A stretch of DNA of 64,000 nt from Streptomyces sp. NBC_00576 (GCF_036345175.1 NZ_CP107780.1:7998001-8062000); one strand, 5' to 3'; shown: positions 43,768 to 52,638, counted from the stretch's first letter. Notes: generated by a model not told the origin, from the letters alone. Numbers and translations are program-made.

Positions 43768-44421
43768 TTGCCCACTGCACCCCGTCCGGCCCTCTGCCGG
43801 GGCCGCCTCGCCGTCGCCCTGCTCGCGACCGTCACCCTGTTCGTCCTCATCACCGTGCTCACCGGCTGCTCGTCCACCCCGGACCCGACGGTCCAGGCGG
43901 TCCCCAGCGCCGTCGGCACCGCCTCGCCCGGCGCCCCGGAGTCCGAGCAGCCCGCGGCCCCGAACGCTCCGGCGGCTCCGGTGGCGCCTGCCGAGGTCGC
44001 CATCCCTTCCGTGGGGATCACCAGTTCGCTGATGGACCTGGGCCTCAACACGGACGGGACGGTCGAGGTCCCGCCGGCCGAGAAGGGGATGACCGCCGGC
44101 TGGTACACGGGCGGTGCCGTGCCCGGTGAGGTCGGCGCGGCCGTCATCATCGGCCACAACGACACCCGCTTCGGCAAGGCCGTCTTCCACGACCTCAAGA
44201 AGATCACCAAGGGTGCGGACATCACCGTCACCGATGTGACGGGCGAAGCCGTCCACTTCACCGTCACGGCCACGGAGAGTGTCGGCAAGAACGCCTTCCC
44301 CACGGAGAAGGTCTACGGCCCGACCCAGGACCGTGCCCTGCGGCTGATCACGTGCGACGGCGACTTCGACGCCCAGGGTCATCCGGTGAACAACCTGATC
44401 GTGTACGCGACGCGGAGCTGA
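43768..44421 (+). CDS. class F sortase-family transpeptidase
   Basis: The 217-residue protein has a hydrophobic N-terminal segment containing a lipobox-like VLTGC, a Pro/Ala linker and a sortase core: IPSVGITSSLMDLGL, VIIGHNDTRFGKAVFHDL with His130, RLITCDGDFDAQGHPVNNL with Cys196 and a terminal Arg. The His-Cys-Arg set is complete. The TTG start follows GGAG by eight bases. Class F sortases attach surface proteins to peptidoglycan or act in wall assembly; the neighbouring small protein is a candidate substrate. Confidence 0.87.
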   Translation: MPTAPRPALCRGRLAVALLATVTLFVLITVLTGCSSTPDPTVQAVPSAVGTASPGAPESEQPAAPNAPAAPVAPAEVAIPSVGITSSLMDLGLNTDGTVEVPPAEKGMTAGWYTGGAVPGEVGAAVIIGHNDTRFGKAVFHDLKKITKGADITVTDVTGEAVHFTVTATESVGKNAFPTEKVYGPTQDRALRLITCDGDFDAQGHPVNNLIVYATRS

Positions 44422-44651
44422 TGGCCGTACAGGACAGGCGGGCAGGAAAGGCGAGCAGGAAAGGCGAGTCGTGCCGGATTCGTCCTGTCGTCACGAGTAA
44501 CGTCCGGACAATCCCTGCCTGAAGTCTCAAGTAATGGCCATGAGTTGCTCGATTGCGTCAGCCAACTGTCCCTACAGCACCTACTCTCCCCCCAGACACA
44601 TCCAACGGGGAGCAGACGGGGAACAGACGGGGAACAGGCGAGCTGAGGACA

Positions 44652-46997
44652 ATGGAGCCACTTCGTCCCACGGATCCGGACCGGTTGGGGCCGTACCGTC
44701 CAGTCGCGAGACTCGGCGCCGGAGGGATGGGCGAGGTCTTTCTCGCCAAGGACGACCGACAACAGACAGTGGCCGTGAAGGTCATCCGTCCGGAGCTGGC
44801 CTCCGGCCGGGCCTTCCGTACCCGGTTCCGCCGTGAGGTGGACGCCGCGCGGGCGGTGAGCGGCACCTACACGGCGTCCGTCGTGGACGCGGACCCGGAC
44901 GGTCCCGTCCCCTGGCTGGCCACCACGCACATCCTCGGTCCGACGCTGGCCGAGGCGGTCGAGGCGTACGGGCCGCTGCCGCCGAGATCGGTACTGGCCC
45001 TCGGCGCCGGACTCGCCGAGGCGCTGATCGCCGTGCACTCCGCGGGGCTGGTGCACCGCGACCTCAAACCGTCCAACGTGCTGCTCTCCGCCGAGGGCCC
45101 GCGCGTCATCGACTTCGGCATCGTCCGTGCCACCGACGGCTACGAACTCACCCTGTCCGGCGTGCTGTTGGGCTCCCCGCGATACATGTGCCCCGAGCAC
45201 GCCACAGGGAACCCGATGGGACCGGCCGGCGACGTGTTCTGTCTCGGCTCGGTCCTGGCCTACGCGGCCACCGGGCAGGCGCCCTTCGACGGCGCGTCGG
45301 CGGCCACCCTGCTGTACCAGGTGGTGCACGGCACACCCGACCTGTCGGGCGTCCACGCCCCCCTGGACACGATCATCGGGAGCTGCCTCGAAAAGTCCCC
45401 GGACGCCCGACCCAGCCCGGACCGGGTGTCGGCGGCGTGCGCGCCCGGCGGAGTCGACGCGGTGGACTGGGACGGCTGGCTGCCGGAACCGGTTCTCGCC
45501 TCGATAAGAGGACAGGCCGCCGCCCTCATGGACCTGGACCTCGGGCTCGAAGAGCAGGCAAACGTTGTCGGCCGGGAGCGGGCCAGTGCCGTCCTGACGG
45601 GCGCCCCCGCCCCCGGCGGCCTCCGCGTCGATCCGCGCCTGGCGGCCGTCCAGCGACTGGTCACGGAGCGCCGCCAGAGCAGCCCCCACCAGGTTGTCTT
45701 CCCCGAGGAACCGAAGCCCGGCCCGGCGCACGAGCAACCGCCCGTGCAGCCGCCTGCGCAGTCGCCCGAGCGGGGCACCCACCGGGCCCGGCGCCCCGCC
45801 CAGCCGAGCCTCTCCCGCCGAGGGGTCCTCACAGTCGCCGCGCTCGCTCTGGGTACCGGCGTCACCGCACTGCTCCACGGATCGAAGGACGGGTCGGGCA
45901 GCGTGGCGACGCCCGCCGGTCCGGCACCGGAACCGCTGTGGACGTACCGCAGCGCCCCGCTCCTCCAGGCACCGGCGGTGTTCTACAACGACACCGCCCT
46001 GCTGAAGACGCAGTCCGGCACCATGTTCTGCCTCGGTCTCACCGACGGCGCCCGCCCCCGGTGGACCTACCGGGGCATCAGCCAGTCGCCCACCCCGCCC
46101 CTGATCGTCTCGGACGTCGTCGTCGCCCTCGGCACCGGCGCGACCGTGCTGGGCGTCGACCCGATCACGGGCGCCGAGCGGTACTCGCTGGACTTCGGGG
46201 CGGACTTCCGGTTCGACACGCTGCTCGGCGGGGCCATCGGCACGGTCACCATCGTCGGACTGCGGTTCGACCGCCAGGACAGACCGGACGGGTCGCGGGG
46301 GCCTGCCACGTCCACGAACGTCGTCCTCGGTACGAATCTGAAGGCGCGCCTGGCCCAGGTCATCCCGATCAGCCCGCAGGACATCGGCCTCGACCTGAAG
46401 CCGTTCATCGATGCCGAACGCTTCGTCTACATGGACGGGCTGCACCGGCTGACGGCGCGTGGCGGCGACGGTCGCAACGGGGGTGTGCTGTGGAGCCATC
46501 CCATGGCGTCCGCAGCGGAAACCCGGTCGGCTCCGGTGGTGCTCGACGGGACCGTGTTCGCCGCCGACAATGAGCTCATCGCCGTGGACCTGGAGACCGG
46601 TGCGCTGCGCTGGCGGGTGCGGGAGGACAAGGGCGGCTTCGCCTCCGTCGCGGTGGCGGACGGCACGGTGTACTGCACGACGAGCAACCCGCACGGCGTC
46701 GAGGCGTTCGACGCGGCCACCGGCTCAAGGCGCTGGTTCTGCGAAACCCCCAGGCTGGACCTGGAGAACCCCCTGGTCGCGGGCGCCGACGCGGTGTTCG
46801 TCACGGCCGAGGCCAACAAGGACGGCTTCTACGCGATCGATGCCCGACAGGGCGAACTGCTGTGGAACTTCACCGACGGCCGGGACACCGGCATCAACGA
46901 CTGGCAGCTCTCCTGCGACACCGCCGCGGGCACGGACCATCCGCTGATCGCCCAGCATTTCGACAAGGTGTACGCCCTCCCGATGCCCCGTAACTGA
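44652..46997 (+). CDS. Ser/Thr protein kinase with extracellular PQQ-type beta-propeller
   Basis: The 781-residue kinase has GAGGMG (22-27), Lys43, HRDLKPSN (135-142), DFG (154-156) and MCPE in place of APE. A Pro/Arg linker leads to one membrane helix beginning LSRRGVLTVAALALGTG near residue 390, with an unusual Arg-Arg at its cytoplasmic edge. The ectodomain has PQQ-like blades (EPLWTYR, RPRWTYRG, GALRWRVRE, GSRRWFCE, GELLWNF). It may sense a ligand at the wall. GAGG precedes ATG 44652. The 230-bp upstream gap holds short GGAAAGGCGAG repeats and no gene. Confidence 0.9.
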   Translation: MEPLRPTDPDRLGPYRPVARLGAGGMGEVFLAKDDRQQTVAVKVIRPELASGRAFRTRFRREVDAARAVSGTYTASVVDADPDGPVPWLATTHILGPTLAEAVEAYGPLPPRSVLALGAGLAEALIAVHSAGLVHRDLKPSNVLLSAEGPRVIDFGIVRATDGYELTLSGVLLGSPRYMCPEHATGNPMGPAGDVFCLGSVLAYAATGQAPFDGASAATLLYQVVHGTPDLSGVHAPLDTIIGSCLEKSPDARPSPDRVSAACAPGGVDAVDWDGWLPEPVLASIRGQAAALMDLDLGLEEQANVVGRERASAVLTGAPAPGGLRVDPRLAAVQRLVTERRQSSPHQVVFPEEPKPGPAHEQPPVQPPAQSPERGTHRARRPAQPSLSRRGVLTVAALALGTGVTALLHGSKDGSGSVATPAGPAPEPLWTYRSAPLLQAPAVFYNDTALLKTQSGTMFCLGLTDGARPRWTYRGISQSPTPPLIVSDVVVALGTGATVLGVDPITGAERYSLDFGADFRFDTLLGGAIGTVTIVGLRFDRQDRPDGSRGPATSTNVVLGTNLKARLAQVIPISPQDIGLDLKPFIDAERFVYMDGLHRLTARGGDGRNGGVLWSHPMASAAETRSAPVVLDGTVFAADNELIAVDLETGALRWRVREDKGGFASVAVADGTVYCTTSNPHGVEAFDAATGSRRWFCETPRLDLENPLVAGADAVFVTAEANKDGFYAIDARQGELLWNFTDGRDTGINDWQLSCDTAAGTDHPLIAQHFDKVYALPMPRN

Positions 46998-47067
46998 CAG
47001 GCACCTGGAGTTCGCGACCCGTCACTGGGCGACTCGGTCGGCGGTCACGCCGCTGCGACGGCGCGGC

Positions 47068-47235
47068 TCACAGCTGATCCCAGGTTCCGGGGTCCTCCGT
47101 CAGGGTGCCGGGGGCGCCGGGAGTTCCCTCCCGGAAGGCCGGCGCCTGGAAGGGGTCGATCTCCGGGGTCGGCGTATCGGTCCTCGCGTGGAACGTGGTC
47201 GGTTCCGGCGCGGAGAACAGAGAAGTCAGCTCGAT
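47068..47235 (-). CDS. cryptic 55-codon frame with an apparent ATC start
   Basis: A frame with strong G/C third-position bias reads from ATC at 47233-47235 to TGA at 47068-47070. Its peptide begins (I/M)ELTSLFSAPEP, has PFQAPAFREGTPG in the middle and ends TEDPGTWDQL. AGGAG lies seven bases before the ATC, ideal spacing, but no ATG, GTG or TTG is in frame nearby. It may use ATC as a start, or the start may have been mutated. Its acidic leader and short length recall RiPP precursors, but no maturase is close. It follows the Tudor-like gene by 37 bp. Confidence 0.4.
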   Translation of the reverse strand: MELTSLFSAPEPTTFHARTDTPTPEIDPFQAPAFREGTPGAPGTLTEDPGTWDQL

Positions 47236-47272
47236 GGAAGGTCTCCTGATTCTCGATGGGGCATGGCAGATC

Positions 47273-47494
47273 TCACAGAACGGTCAGCTTGGCGTACGGG
47301 CTGACAATCCGTTCCTGACGCCCGCCGAAATCGACGAGCACTGCGATGCCATCCTCGACGGTGGTCACCCGGCCGAGGCCGAAGACGTCGTGAGTGACCC
47401 GGTCTCCTGCCGCGAAAAGCTTGGCAGGGGGTGCCACAGGGGCTTTGAAGGGGCTGGTGGCCAGATGGGCCCGCGTTACCGCTGTCTTTGTCAT
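47273..47494 (-). CDS. small Tudor/KOW-like protein related to the PcrA/UvrD tail
   Basis: The 73-residue protein has a basic N-terminus, then FAAGDRVTHDVFGLGRVTTVEDG and VLVDFGGRQERIVSPYAKLTVL. This segment matches the Tudor-like domain at the C-terminus of PcrA/UvrD helicases, which contacts RNA polymerase; CarD-type proteins use a similar fold. The present protein has only this domain. ATG 47494 opens it. No ribosome site is clear. RNA polymerase or nucleic acid binding is inference. Confidence 0.75.
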   Translation of the reverse strand: MTKTAVTRAHLATSPFKAPVAPPAKLFAAGDRVTHDVFGLGRVTTVEDGIAVLVDFGGRQERIVSPYAKLTVL

Positions 47495-47758
47495 TGACGC
47501 CAGTATGCTCCGCTCCGGCCCGCCGTGGGCCCCGTGGGCACCCTCGACTCTCGGCGGCCACATCCGCGCCGGGTCCGCCGACGAGCTCGCGGACGGGGAA
47601 AAGTCTTGCTCGTTGACGCTCATTGCGCAGGTCACACGGGTTGCGGGGGCCGCGCCGAGCTCATGCGGCGGGCCTCCGTGCAGCGTGATCTCACGCAGAG
47701 TAATAGCCAAGAGTTATGAATCGTTGACTTGCCGACCCGGGGTGCGGACGGGAATCCG

Positions 47759-48376
47759 TCATCGATCCACAGCGTGCGCGATCAACACCGCGGCAGACTC
47801 CTGGGCCCGGACGGCCGCCTCGTCGACGGAACGCATGGAGTTGGCGATGCACGCCCCTTCATGCAGGATCAGCAACTCCTCGGCAAGCGCCTCGGGACGC
47901 CTGGCACCGGCTTCCGCCGCGAGGACCTCCATGTAGGACAGCAGCCACACCTTCTGCTCACGGGCGACTTCCTGACCCGGGTGACTCTCGGGCAGTTCGA
48001 CGTGTGCGTTGACGAAGGCGCACCCTCGCGGGTTGCGCTCGCGCAGCCAGGCGTGCAGCGCCCCGAAGGTGGCCAGAAGCCGCTCCTGGGGCGCCCCGCC
48101 GTGGTCGCTGACGTATGTCTCCAAGGTCGAGCGCCACAGGGCGTCACGCGCGCGCAGGTAGGCGACGATCAGATCGTCCTTCGAGCCGAAGCAGTCGTAG
48201 AGCGTCTTCTTGGTGACGCCGGCCTCTTCGGCGATCGCCTCCACGCCGACGGCGCGGATCCCCTGGTCGTAGAAGAGCCGCGAGGCCGTCTCGAGGATCC
48301 TCGCCCCGGCCGGAGTGAGGCGCTGCGGATCTCCGCGCCTCCCGCCCCGGCCGACAGTCTTGCTGATAGCAGTCAC
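47759..48376 (-). CDS. TetR family regulator, divergent from an EamA transporter
   Basis: The 205-residue protein has the TetR helix-turn-helix GVEAIAEEAGVTKKTLYDCFGSKDDLIVAYL. The ligand-binding part contains FVNAHVELPESHPG. GTG 48376 lacks a ribosome site but TACCGT lies six bases upstream at 48383-48388, so it is probably leaderless. It is divergent from the EamA gene with a palindrome between, suggesting that it represses the transporter. Confidence 0.88.
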   Translation of the reverse strand: MTAISKTVGRGGRRGDPQRLTPAGARILETASRLFYDQGIRAVGVEAIAEEAGVTKKTLYDCFGSKDDLIVAYLRARDALWRSTLETYVSDHGGAPQERLLATFGALHAWLRERNPRGCAFVNAHVELPESHPGQEVAREQKVWLLSYMEVLAAEAGARRPEALAEELLILHEGACIANSMRSVDEAAVRAQESAAVLIAHAVDR

Positions 48377-48395
48377 GTGTTGACGGTACACCGAA

Positions 48396-48423
48396 CGGTA
48401 TGGTTACGTCAGTTGCTATACCG
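48396..48423. promoter_or_regulatory. inverted repeat in the TetR/EamA promoter
   Basis: CGGTAT (48396-48401) and ATACCG (48418-48423) are separated by 16 bp, in the 74-bp divergent region just past the TetR start and 28 bp before the EamA start. It is a probable TetR operator. Confidence 0.5.
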
Positions 48424-48450
48424 GTGTGTTTACTCGTGGGAGCTGATCAC

Positions 48451-49419
48451 ATGAGCGGACTTCGCGGCGCCCTGCGGGGTGAGCCGGTCCTAGCCGCACT
48501 CTTCGTCGTCATGTGGAGTTCCGGCTTCATCGGCGCCGGTCTCGGCACGGCCGTGGCCAGTGCCGTCACCATCCTGATGTGGCGGTTCATAGCGGTCGCG
48601 GCCATCCTGCTGCTGCTCCAGTTCGTCATCAGACGACACCGGATGGGACCGGCCGAACTGGCCGTCCAGGTTCTGCTCGGGCTGTTCTCGCAGAGCGTGT
48701 ACCTCTTCAGCATGTTCGGGGCCGTGCAACTCGGCGTGACCAGCGGCATCGTGTCGCTGATCGACGCGCTCCAGCCTGTGTGCGCGAGCGTCCTGGCAGG
48801 GCTGCTGCTCAGCGAACACGCCTCGGTCAGGCAGTGGTGGGGCCTGGGTGTGGGTCTCGTCGGCGTCGCTGTCGTGATCAGCGGTGACCTCGGCCTGCGT
48901 CCGGATGTGCCGGCCTGGGCGTACCTCATCCCCTTCATCGGCATGGTGGCGCTGACCGTGGCCACCCTCATCGAACGCAAGGCCAAGCCGCGAGCCCCCC
49001 TGATGGACTCACTGGCCGTCCAGTGTGCCGCGAGTGCGATCTTCTTCACCCTGGTCGGACTGGGCACAGGACAGGCCGCCATGCCCACGGCCGGGCAGGC
49101 GTGGCTGGCCATCGCCTGGCTGATCGGCCTGTCGACCCTGGGCGGCTACGGCCTGTACTGGATCATCCTGAAGAGCCATGGAGTCACCTACGTGAGCTCC
49201 CTTATCTACCTGACCGCACCAGCCACGCTGATCTGGGGCTTCTTCATGTTCGGCGACGCCATAAGTCTGGTGAGCGGCCTCGGCATCGCCGTGTGCCTCG
49301 GCGGTGTGGCGTTGGTGCACTCGGAGCGGGTTCAGGCGCGAACGGTCACCGAACCGGCCACGGCGCCTTTGGCCGAGACCGTGAAGAGCGATGACACAAG
49401 GCGCCAAGCCAAGGCGTGA
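48451..49419 (+). CDS. EamA/DMT-superfamily transporter
   Basis: The 322-residue protein has ten helices arranged as two EamA repeats: VMWSSGFIGAGLGTA, then LLGLFSQSVYLFSMFGAVQLGV and YVSSLIYLTAPATLIWGFFMFGD. The substrate is unknown; members export amino acids, metabolites or drugs. ATG 48451 follows GGGAG. It is divergent from and probably regulated by the TetR gene. Confidence 0.88.
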   Translation: MSGLRGALRGEPVLAALFVVMWSSGFIGAGLGTAVASAVTILMWRFIAVAAILLLLQFVIRRHRMGPAELAVQVLLGLFSQSVYLFSMFGAVQLGVTSGIVSLIDALQPVCASVLAGLLLSEHASVRQWWGLGVGLVGVAVVISGDLGLRPDVPAWAYLIPFIGMVALTVATLIERKAKPRAPLMDSLAVQCAASAIFFTLVGLGTGQAAMPTAGQAWLAIAWLIGLSTLGGYGLYWIILKSHGVTYVSSLIYLTAPATLIWGFFMFGDAISLVSGLGIAVCLGGVALVHSERVQARTVTEPATAPLAETVKSDDTRRQAKA

Positions 49420-49569
49420 CAAATCGCGACACCTTTTCATCAAAGGCATGAATTTTGAAGGACACCGGGCAAGGTCGCGTCCGTCCCGTATCGCACCGAG
49501 TACTCCACGGACACCCTGGAGTTGATCCACTTGAAGGACGGCGGAGCTGCCGACGACGAGGGCTCCGCT

Positions 49570-50082
49570 GTGCGCACTCTGGAGCAGTGGTCCGACGAAG
49601 ACCGCAAGCTCGGCCCCCTGAAGAGGCTGTAGGGCCTGATCTGGGCGGAGGGCTACGCGAAGGGCGAGCTGACGGCTCATGTCTACCCCGACACCGTCGA
49701 GGCACTGGACATCTGGCGGAGCGGGGGAGCGGCGGTCCACATCTACTTCTCCGGATCGGTCCAGGCCCAGCAGCTGTGGTTCGCGCACACGCCGTACGGA
49801 GATCTCCGCAGCCGGCTCACGTACTACTTCGACACCGCCAACGCGGGTCCGAAGGAGGCGGTCGATTCCTACCGGACCATCGCCGCCGCGCTGTCTCTGC
49901 CACCGCACGGCATCCTGTTCGCCTCCGACTCGCCCACCGAACTGGACGCGGCACGGCTGGCAGGCTGGAAGACGGCGCTGGTCCTCCGGCCGGAGGAACC
50001 ACCTCGGCCCGCCCCGGCCGGGCGTGGCCACGCACGCCGCCACCCGGATCTGTTGTCCCTCGCACGGGAGCAGGCACCATGA
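49570..50082 (+). pseudogene. mtnC: broken acireductone synthase (enolase-phosphatase E1) gene
   Basis: The frame 49570-50082 matches the E1 family end to end except for a TAG at 49630-49632: LKRL-stop-GLIWAEGY aligns with the family block LKxLQGLIW, so CAG (Gln) has become TAG. Downstream features are intact: AHVYPDTVEALDIWRSGG, IYFSGSVQAQQLWF, YFDTANAGPKEAVDSYR and FASDSPTELDAARLAGW. The N-terminal half with the nucleophile Asp is missing; an unrelated open stretch (49459-49569) precedes it. This enzyme serves methionine salvage. 50083-50285 after it shows coding-like bias but no recognisable protein. Confidence 0.82.
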
Positions 50083-50285
50083 CTCCGGCACTCACGTCAC
50101 GCCTGGCGAGCCGCGCCGCCGGCCCTCGCCCGGACCACCGAGCGGCTTCGCGACGTACTCGCGGCCACCCTCGCTTCCCTCGCCCCCGAGCCGGCATGCG
50201 CCTGCCGCTCACTCCGCCCCAGCCCCCTCTGAGCGTCTCCCCGCACGACTCCTCATCGACGGCCAGCACGCGGCCGCGGCCCCGC

Positions 50286-50999
50286 TCACTCCCGGCCCGA
50301 CGCGCTCACCGCCAACACCGCCACCGCCACGGCGCCGACGAGGAGCGGGATGCCCAGGCCGTGATGGACCACCAGCCACGCGCCGAGCAGCGCGCCCAGT
50401 GCCATCGCCGCCACCGACGCCGAGCGGCGCGGGGAGTGGACGCCCGTACCGCCGGCCGCGCGGGAGTCGGCGGCGAGACCGGTGAGGGTCATCGTCAGGA
50501 CGGTGGTCGTCAGGTCGGGGACGCCCAGTCTGCGTACGGTCGCGTTGCGCAGGCCCATCGCGAAGGCGGTGACCGCGATCAGCGCGTAGACGGTGGCCGT
50601 CGCGTCCGGCGCCGCGAAGGCGACCACCGTGGACGCGCCCAGGAACACCGCCTCGACGGCGAGGGTGATCCGGGCCCACCTCCGGCGCGAACCGCCGCCC
50701 AGCCGCACCGCGAGCCGCCCGCCGGCCACCGCGCCCACCACGAACGAACCCAGCGACACCAGGGTGTGCGGTACGGAGAAGCCGGGTGCCCCGGCGGCGG
50801 CGAAGCCGAGCACGACGACGTTGCCGGTCATGTTGGCGGTGAAGACATGGCCGAGCCCGAGATAACTGACGGCGTCGATCAGCCCGCTGACCACTGTCAG
50901 CACCAGCAGAACGGCCACGAGCCGCAGCCCGCGCGATTCGGGATCGTGCGACGACGACGGCGGCGGCTGCTGGGCCGGCTCGGTTGCCTCTGCGCTCAT
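50286..50999 (-). CDS. DUF1275 (YoaK) family membrane protein
   Basis: The 237-residue protein has six to seven helices and the DUF1275 features SGLIDAVSYLGLGHVFTANMTGN and FAMGLRNATVRRLGVPDLTTTVLTMTLTGL. The family is related to the DMT fold; its function is unknown. ATG 50999 is chosen as the first start before helix 1; there is no good ribosome site. It lies downstream of the transglycosylase gene behind a very strong terminator. Confidence 0.87.
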   Translation of the reverse strand: MSAEATEPAQQPPPSSSHDPESRGLRLVAVLLVLTVVSGLIDAVSYLGLGHVFTANMTGNVVVLGFAAAGAPGFSVPHTLVSLGSFVVGAVAGGRLAVRLGGGSRRRWARITLAVEAVFLGASTVVAFAAPDATATVYALIAVTAFAMGLRNATVRRLGVPDLTTTVLTMTLTGLAADSRAAGGTGVHSPRRSASVAAMALGALLGAWLVVHHGLGIPLLVGAVAVAVLAVSASGRE

Positions 51000-51034
51000 C
51001 GGGTCAGTCCACCACGGATGTACGGGGACATACG

Positions 51035-51080
51035 TACGAAGGCGACGGCCCCCGGAAGACCGGGGGCCGTCGCCTTCGTA
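51035..51080 (-). terminator. very strong terminator of the transglycosylase gene
   Basis: 21 bases at 51035-51055 pair perfectly with 51060-51080 around the loop AAGA. The inner part reads GGCCCCCGG/CCGGGGGCC. It lies 39 bp beyond the stop at 51119 on the minus strand. Confidence 0.9.
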
Positions 51081-51118
51081 CACACATGCGTACGTACGTT
51101 GTGTCGTGCACGGTCGGC

Positions 51119-51538
51119 TCAGTACCAGTTGTGGGCCTGCCAGAAGTTCCAGGCCCCGACCGGGCTGCCGTAGCGCTCGTTCATGTACTTCAGGCCCCAC
51201 TTGATCTGGGTGGAGGCGTTGCTCTTCCAGTCGGAGCCGGCCGAGGCCATCTTCGAGCCGGGGAGGGCCTGGACCAGGCCGTACGCGCCGGAGGAGGCGT
51301 TCATGGCGTTGACGTTCCAGCCGCTCTCGTGCTCGACGATCTTGCTGAAGGCGTTGAACTGCGCGTCGTTCGGGATCAGCTTGTGCGCGATCGCCCTGGC
51401 GTCGGACGCGGAAGCGGTGGTCGCCGCGTCGGCGGGAGCCGCGGCCAGGACCATGCCGGCGGTGGCGGCGGCCACGGCGGCGGTGGTGAGGGCCTTCTTC
51501 GGGGTGGCGATGGAACGAGCGATACGGGAGACGAACAC
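51119..51538 (-). CDS. secreted SLT-type transglycosylase-like protein
   Basis: The 139-residue precursor has a signal peptide (residues 1 to about 38, cleavage after ADA). A compact lysozyme-like domain follows: FNAFSKIVEHESGWNVNAMNASSGAYGLVQALPGSKMAS, with catalytic Glu in HESGW, and YGSPVGAWNFWQAHNWY at the end. It should cleave peptidoglycan glycan strands. GTG 51538 follows AAAGG. I looked for a c-di-AMP riboswitch, common before such genes, and did not find its conserved core. Confidence 0.87.
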   Translation of the reverse strand: MFVSRIARSIATPKKALTTAAVAAATAGMVLAAAPADAATTASASDARAIAHKLIPNDAQFNAFSKIVEHESGWNVNAMNASSGAYGLVQALPGSKMASAGSDWKSNASTQIKWGLKYMNERYGSPVGAWNFWQAHNWY

Positions 51539-51854
51539 GGAGAACCTTTTCTTCGGGGTCAGGGCCGTCGCGGGCAAGTCGATGCCACGTGCTGCGTTGC
51601 TGCGTGTGTGGCGGTGACATGCGGCGGCGCCGCGACCCGTGAGGGCTCGTCGGCGCCGTGCGACTGCTTCAGAGAAACAGGATCGACGGGCGTCCGCAAT
51701 CACCCCTTTTGCTAGTTGTGGTCGTATGTGGGGTTTAGGAGCCCTTTGTGATCTGGCTCTCAATGCGCAGGTCAGAGGCGGTTTCTGTGTGGGCATGACA
51801 TGGGTATCGGCCTACTAGTTCGCTTCGTAGGTGATGTACGTCCTGTGGGCCGCT
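51539..51854. other. gap without a gene
   Basis: This 316-bp stretch holds the leader and promoter of the transglycosylase gene and the end of the decayed ECF gene. It is less GC-rich around 51690-51830. I see no coding frame or RNA motif in it. Confidence 0.6.
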
Positions 51855-52450
51855 TCACGCGCCGGACGCGTCGAAAGTGACCTGGCTCTCGAAAGCTGCC
51901 CTCCGCGTCGCCCGGCGCAGCGCCTTGAGGACGGTCGCGCCGAGGGTGATCGTCAGTACGACGGTGAGACCGCGCGTCCCAGGTCCCAGCCGAGCGAGGT
52001 CGCCAGGCAGTACGTGACGAAGCGGGCCAGGTTCGTGGGGAGCGGCGCGTCCGGCACGGACGCGATGTTCGAGGCCGGCGCGCCCATGAAGGGCCGGCCC
52101 GCGAGGTTCATGACCGTGCCGTAGGCGACGGCGGCCAGGAAGCCGTAGCCGGCGAGGAGAAGCAGCTCCGCGCGGCCACGCAGCCGCTCCGCGCCCGGCA
52201 GCAGGCCCGCGCCCATCGTGAACCAGCCCATCGCGAGCATCTGGAACGGCATCCAGGGCCCCACCCCGCCCGTGAGCAGCGCGGACGCGAACATGGTCAC
52301 CGAGCCGAGGACGAACCCGAAGCCGGGCCGAGCACCCGTCCGCTCAGCACCATCGGGAAGAACATCGGCTCCAGACCGGCCATACCGGCACCCAGCGGGC
52401 GCAGGGCCGCCGACCCCTTGGCCGAACCTGCCCGCGCGATGCTGGCCGCC
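51855..52450 (-). pseudogene. broken ECF transporter S-component gene
   Basis: Three pieces in different frames join into one protein: ALRPLGAGMAGLEPMFFPMV and LSGRVLG; then GFVLGSVTMFASALLTGG and MPFQMLAMGWFTMGAGLLPG to ATSLGWDLGRAV; then LTVVLTITLGATVLKALRRA to a TGA at 51855. A base is missing near 52321-52330 and another near 51960-51970. The N-terminal third is not recognisable beyond about 52430. S components bind vitamins or cofactors for ECF importers; a working copy elsewhere would make this dispensable. Confidence 0.8.
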
Positions 52451-52638
52451 ATGCTGACAGCCCCGTCCGCCGTGCCGGAGGCGGGCCGGACGGCGGAAGG
52501 GCTGCCGGAGGCGCGCAGGCGGCGCGCGGCGAACCCGACGATGAGCCGGGGCGAGGTCGAACTGCTGGGAGAGGCAGAGGAGTTGATCCGTACGCTACTG
52601 CCATGAAGCCCGCCGGACAGATGGCTCAGGGCTGCGGG

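Noticed and set aside
47226..47561. 111-codon minus-strand frame overlapping the Tudor-like gene
   Set aside because: It is in a different frame from the conserved Tudor-like domain, and its codon usage is poor.
49455..49569. Open stretch before the mtnC remnant as part of the same enzyme
   Set aside because: It does not resemble the N-terminal half of E1 enzymes, so it was left out of the pseudogene.
51539..51830. c-di-AMP (ydaO) riboswitch before the transglycosylase gene
   Set aside because: The conserved GC-rich core of the class is not visible on the minus strand, although such switches are common before Streptomyces wall hydrolases.
52418..52606. 62-codon plus-strand frame ending LIRTLLP
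   Set aside because: It has some coding-like bias but overlaps the lost N-terminal part of the ECF gene and has no recognisable family. It may be a remnant but is not supported as a gene.
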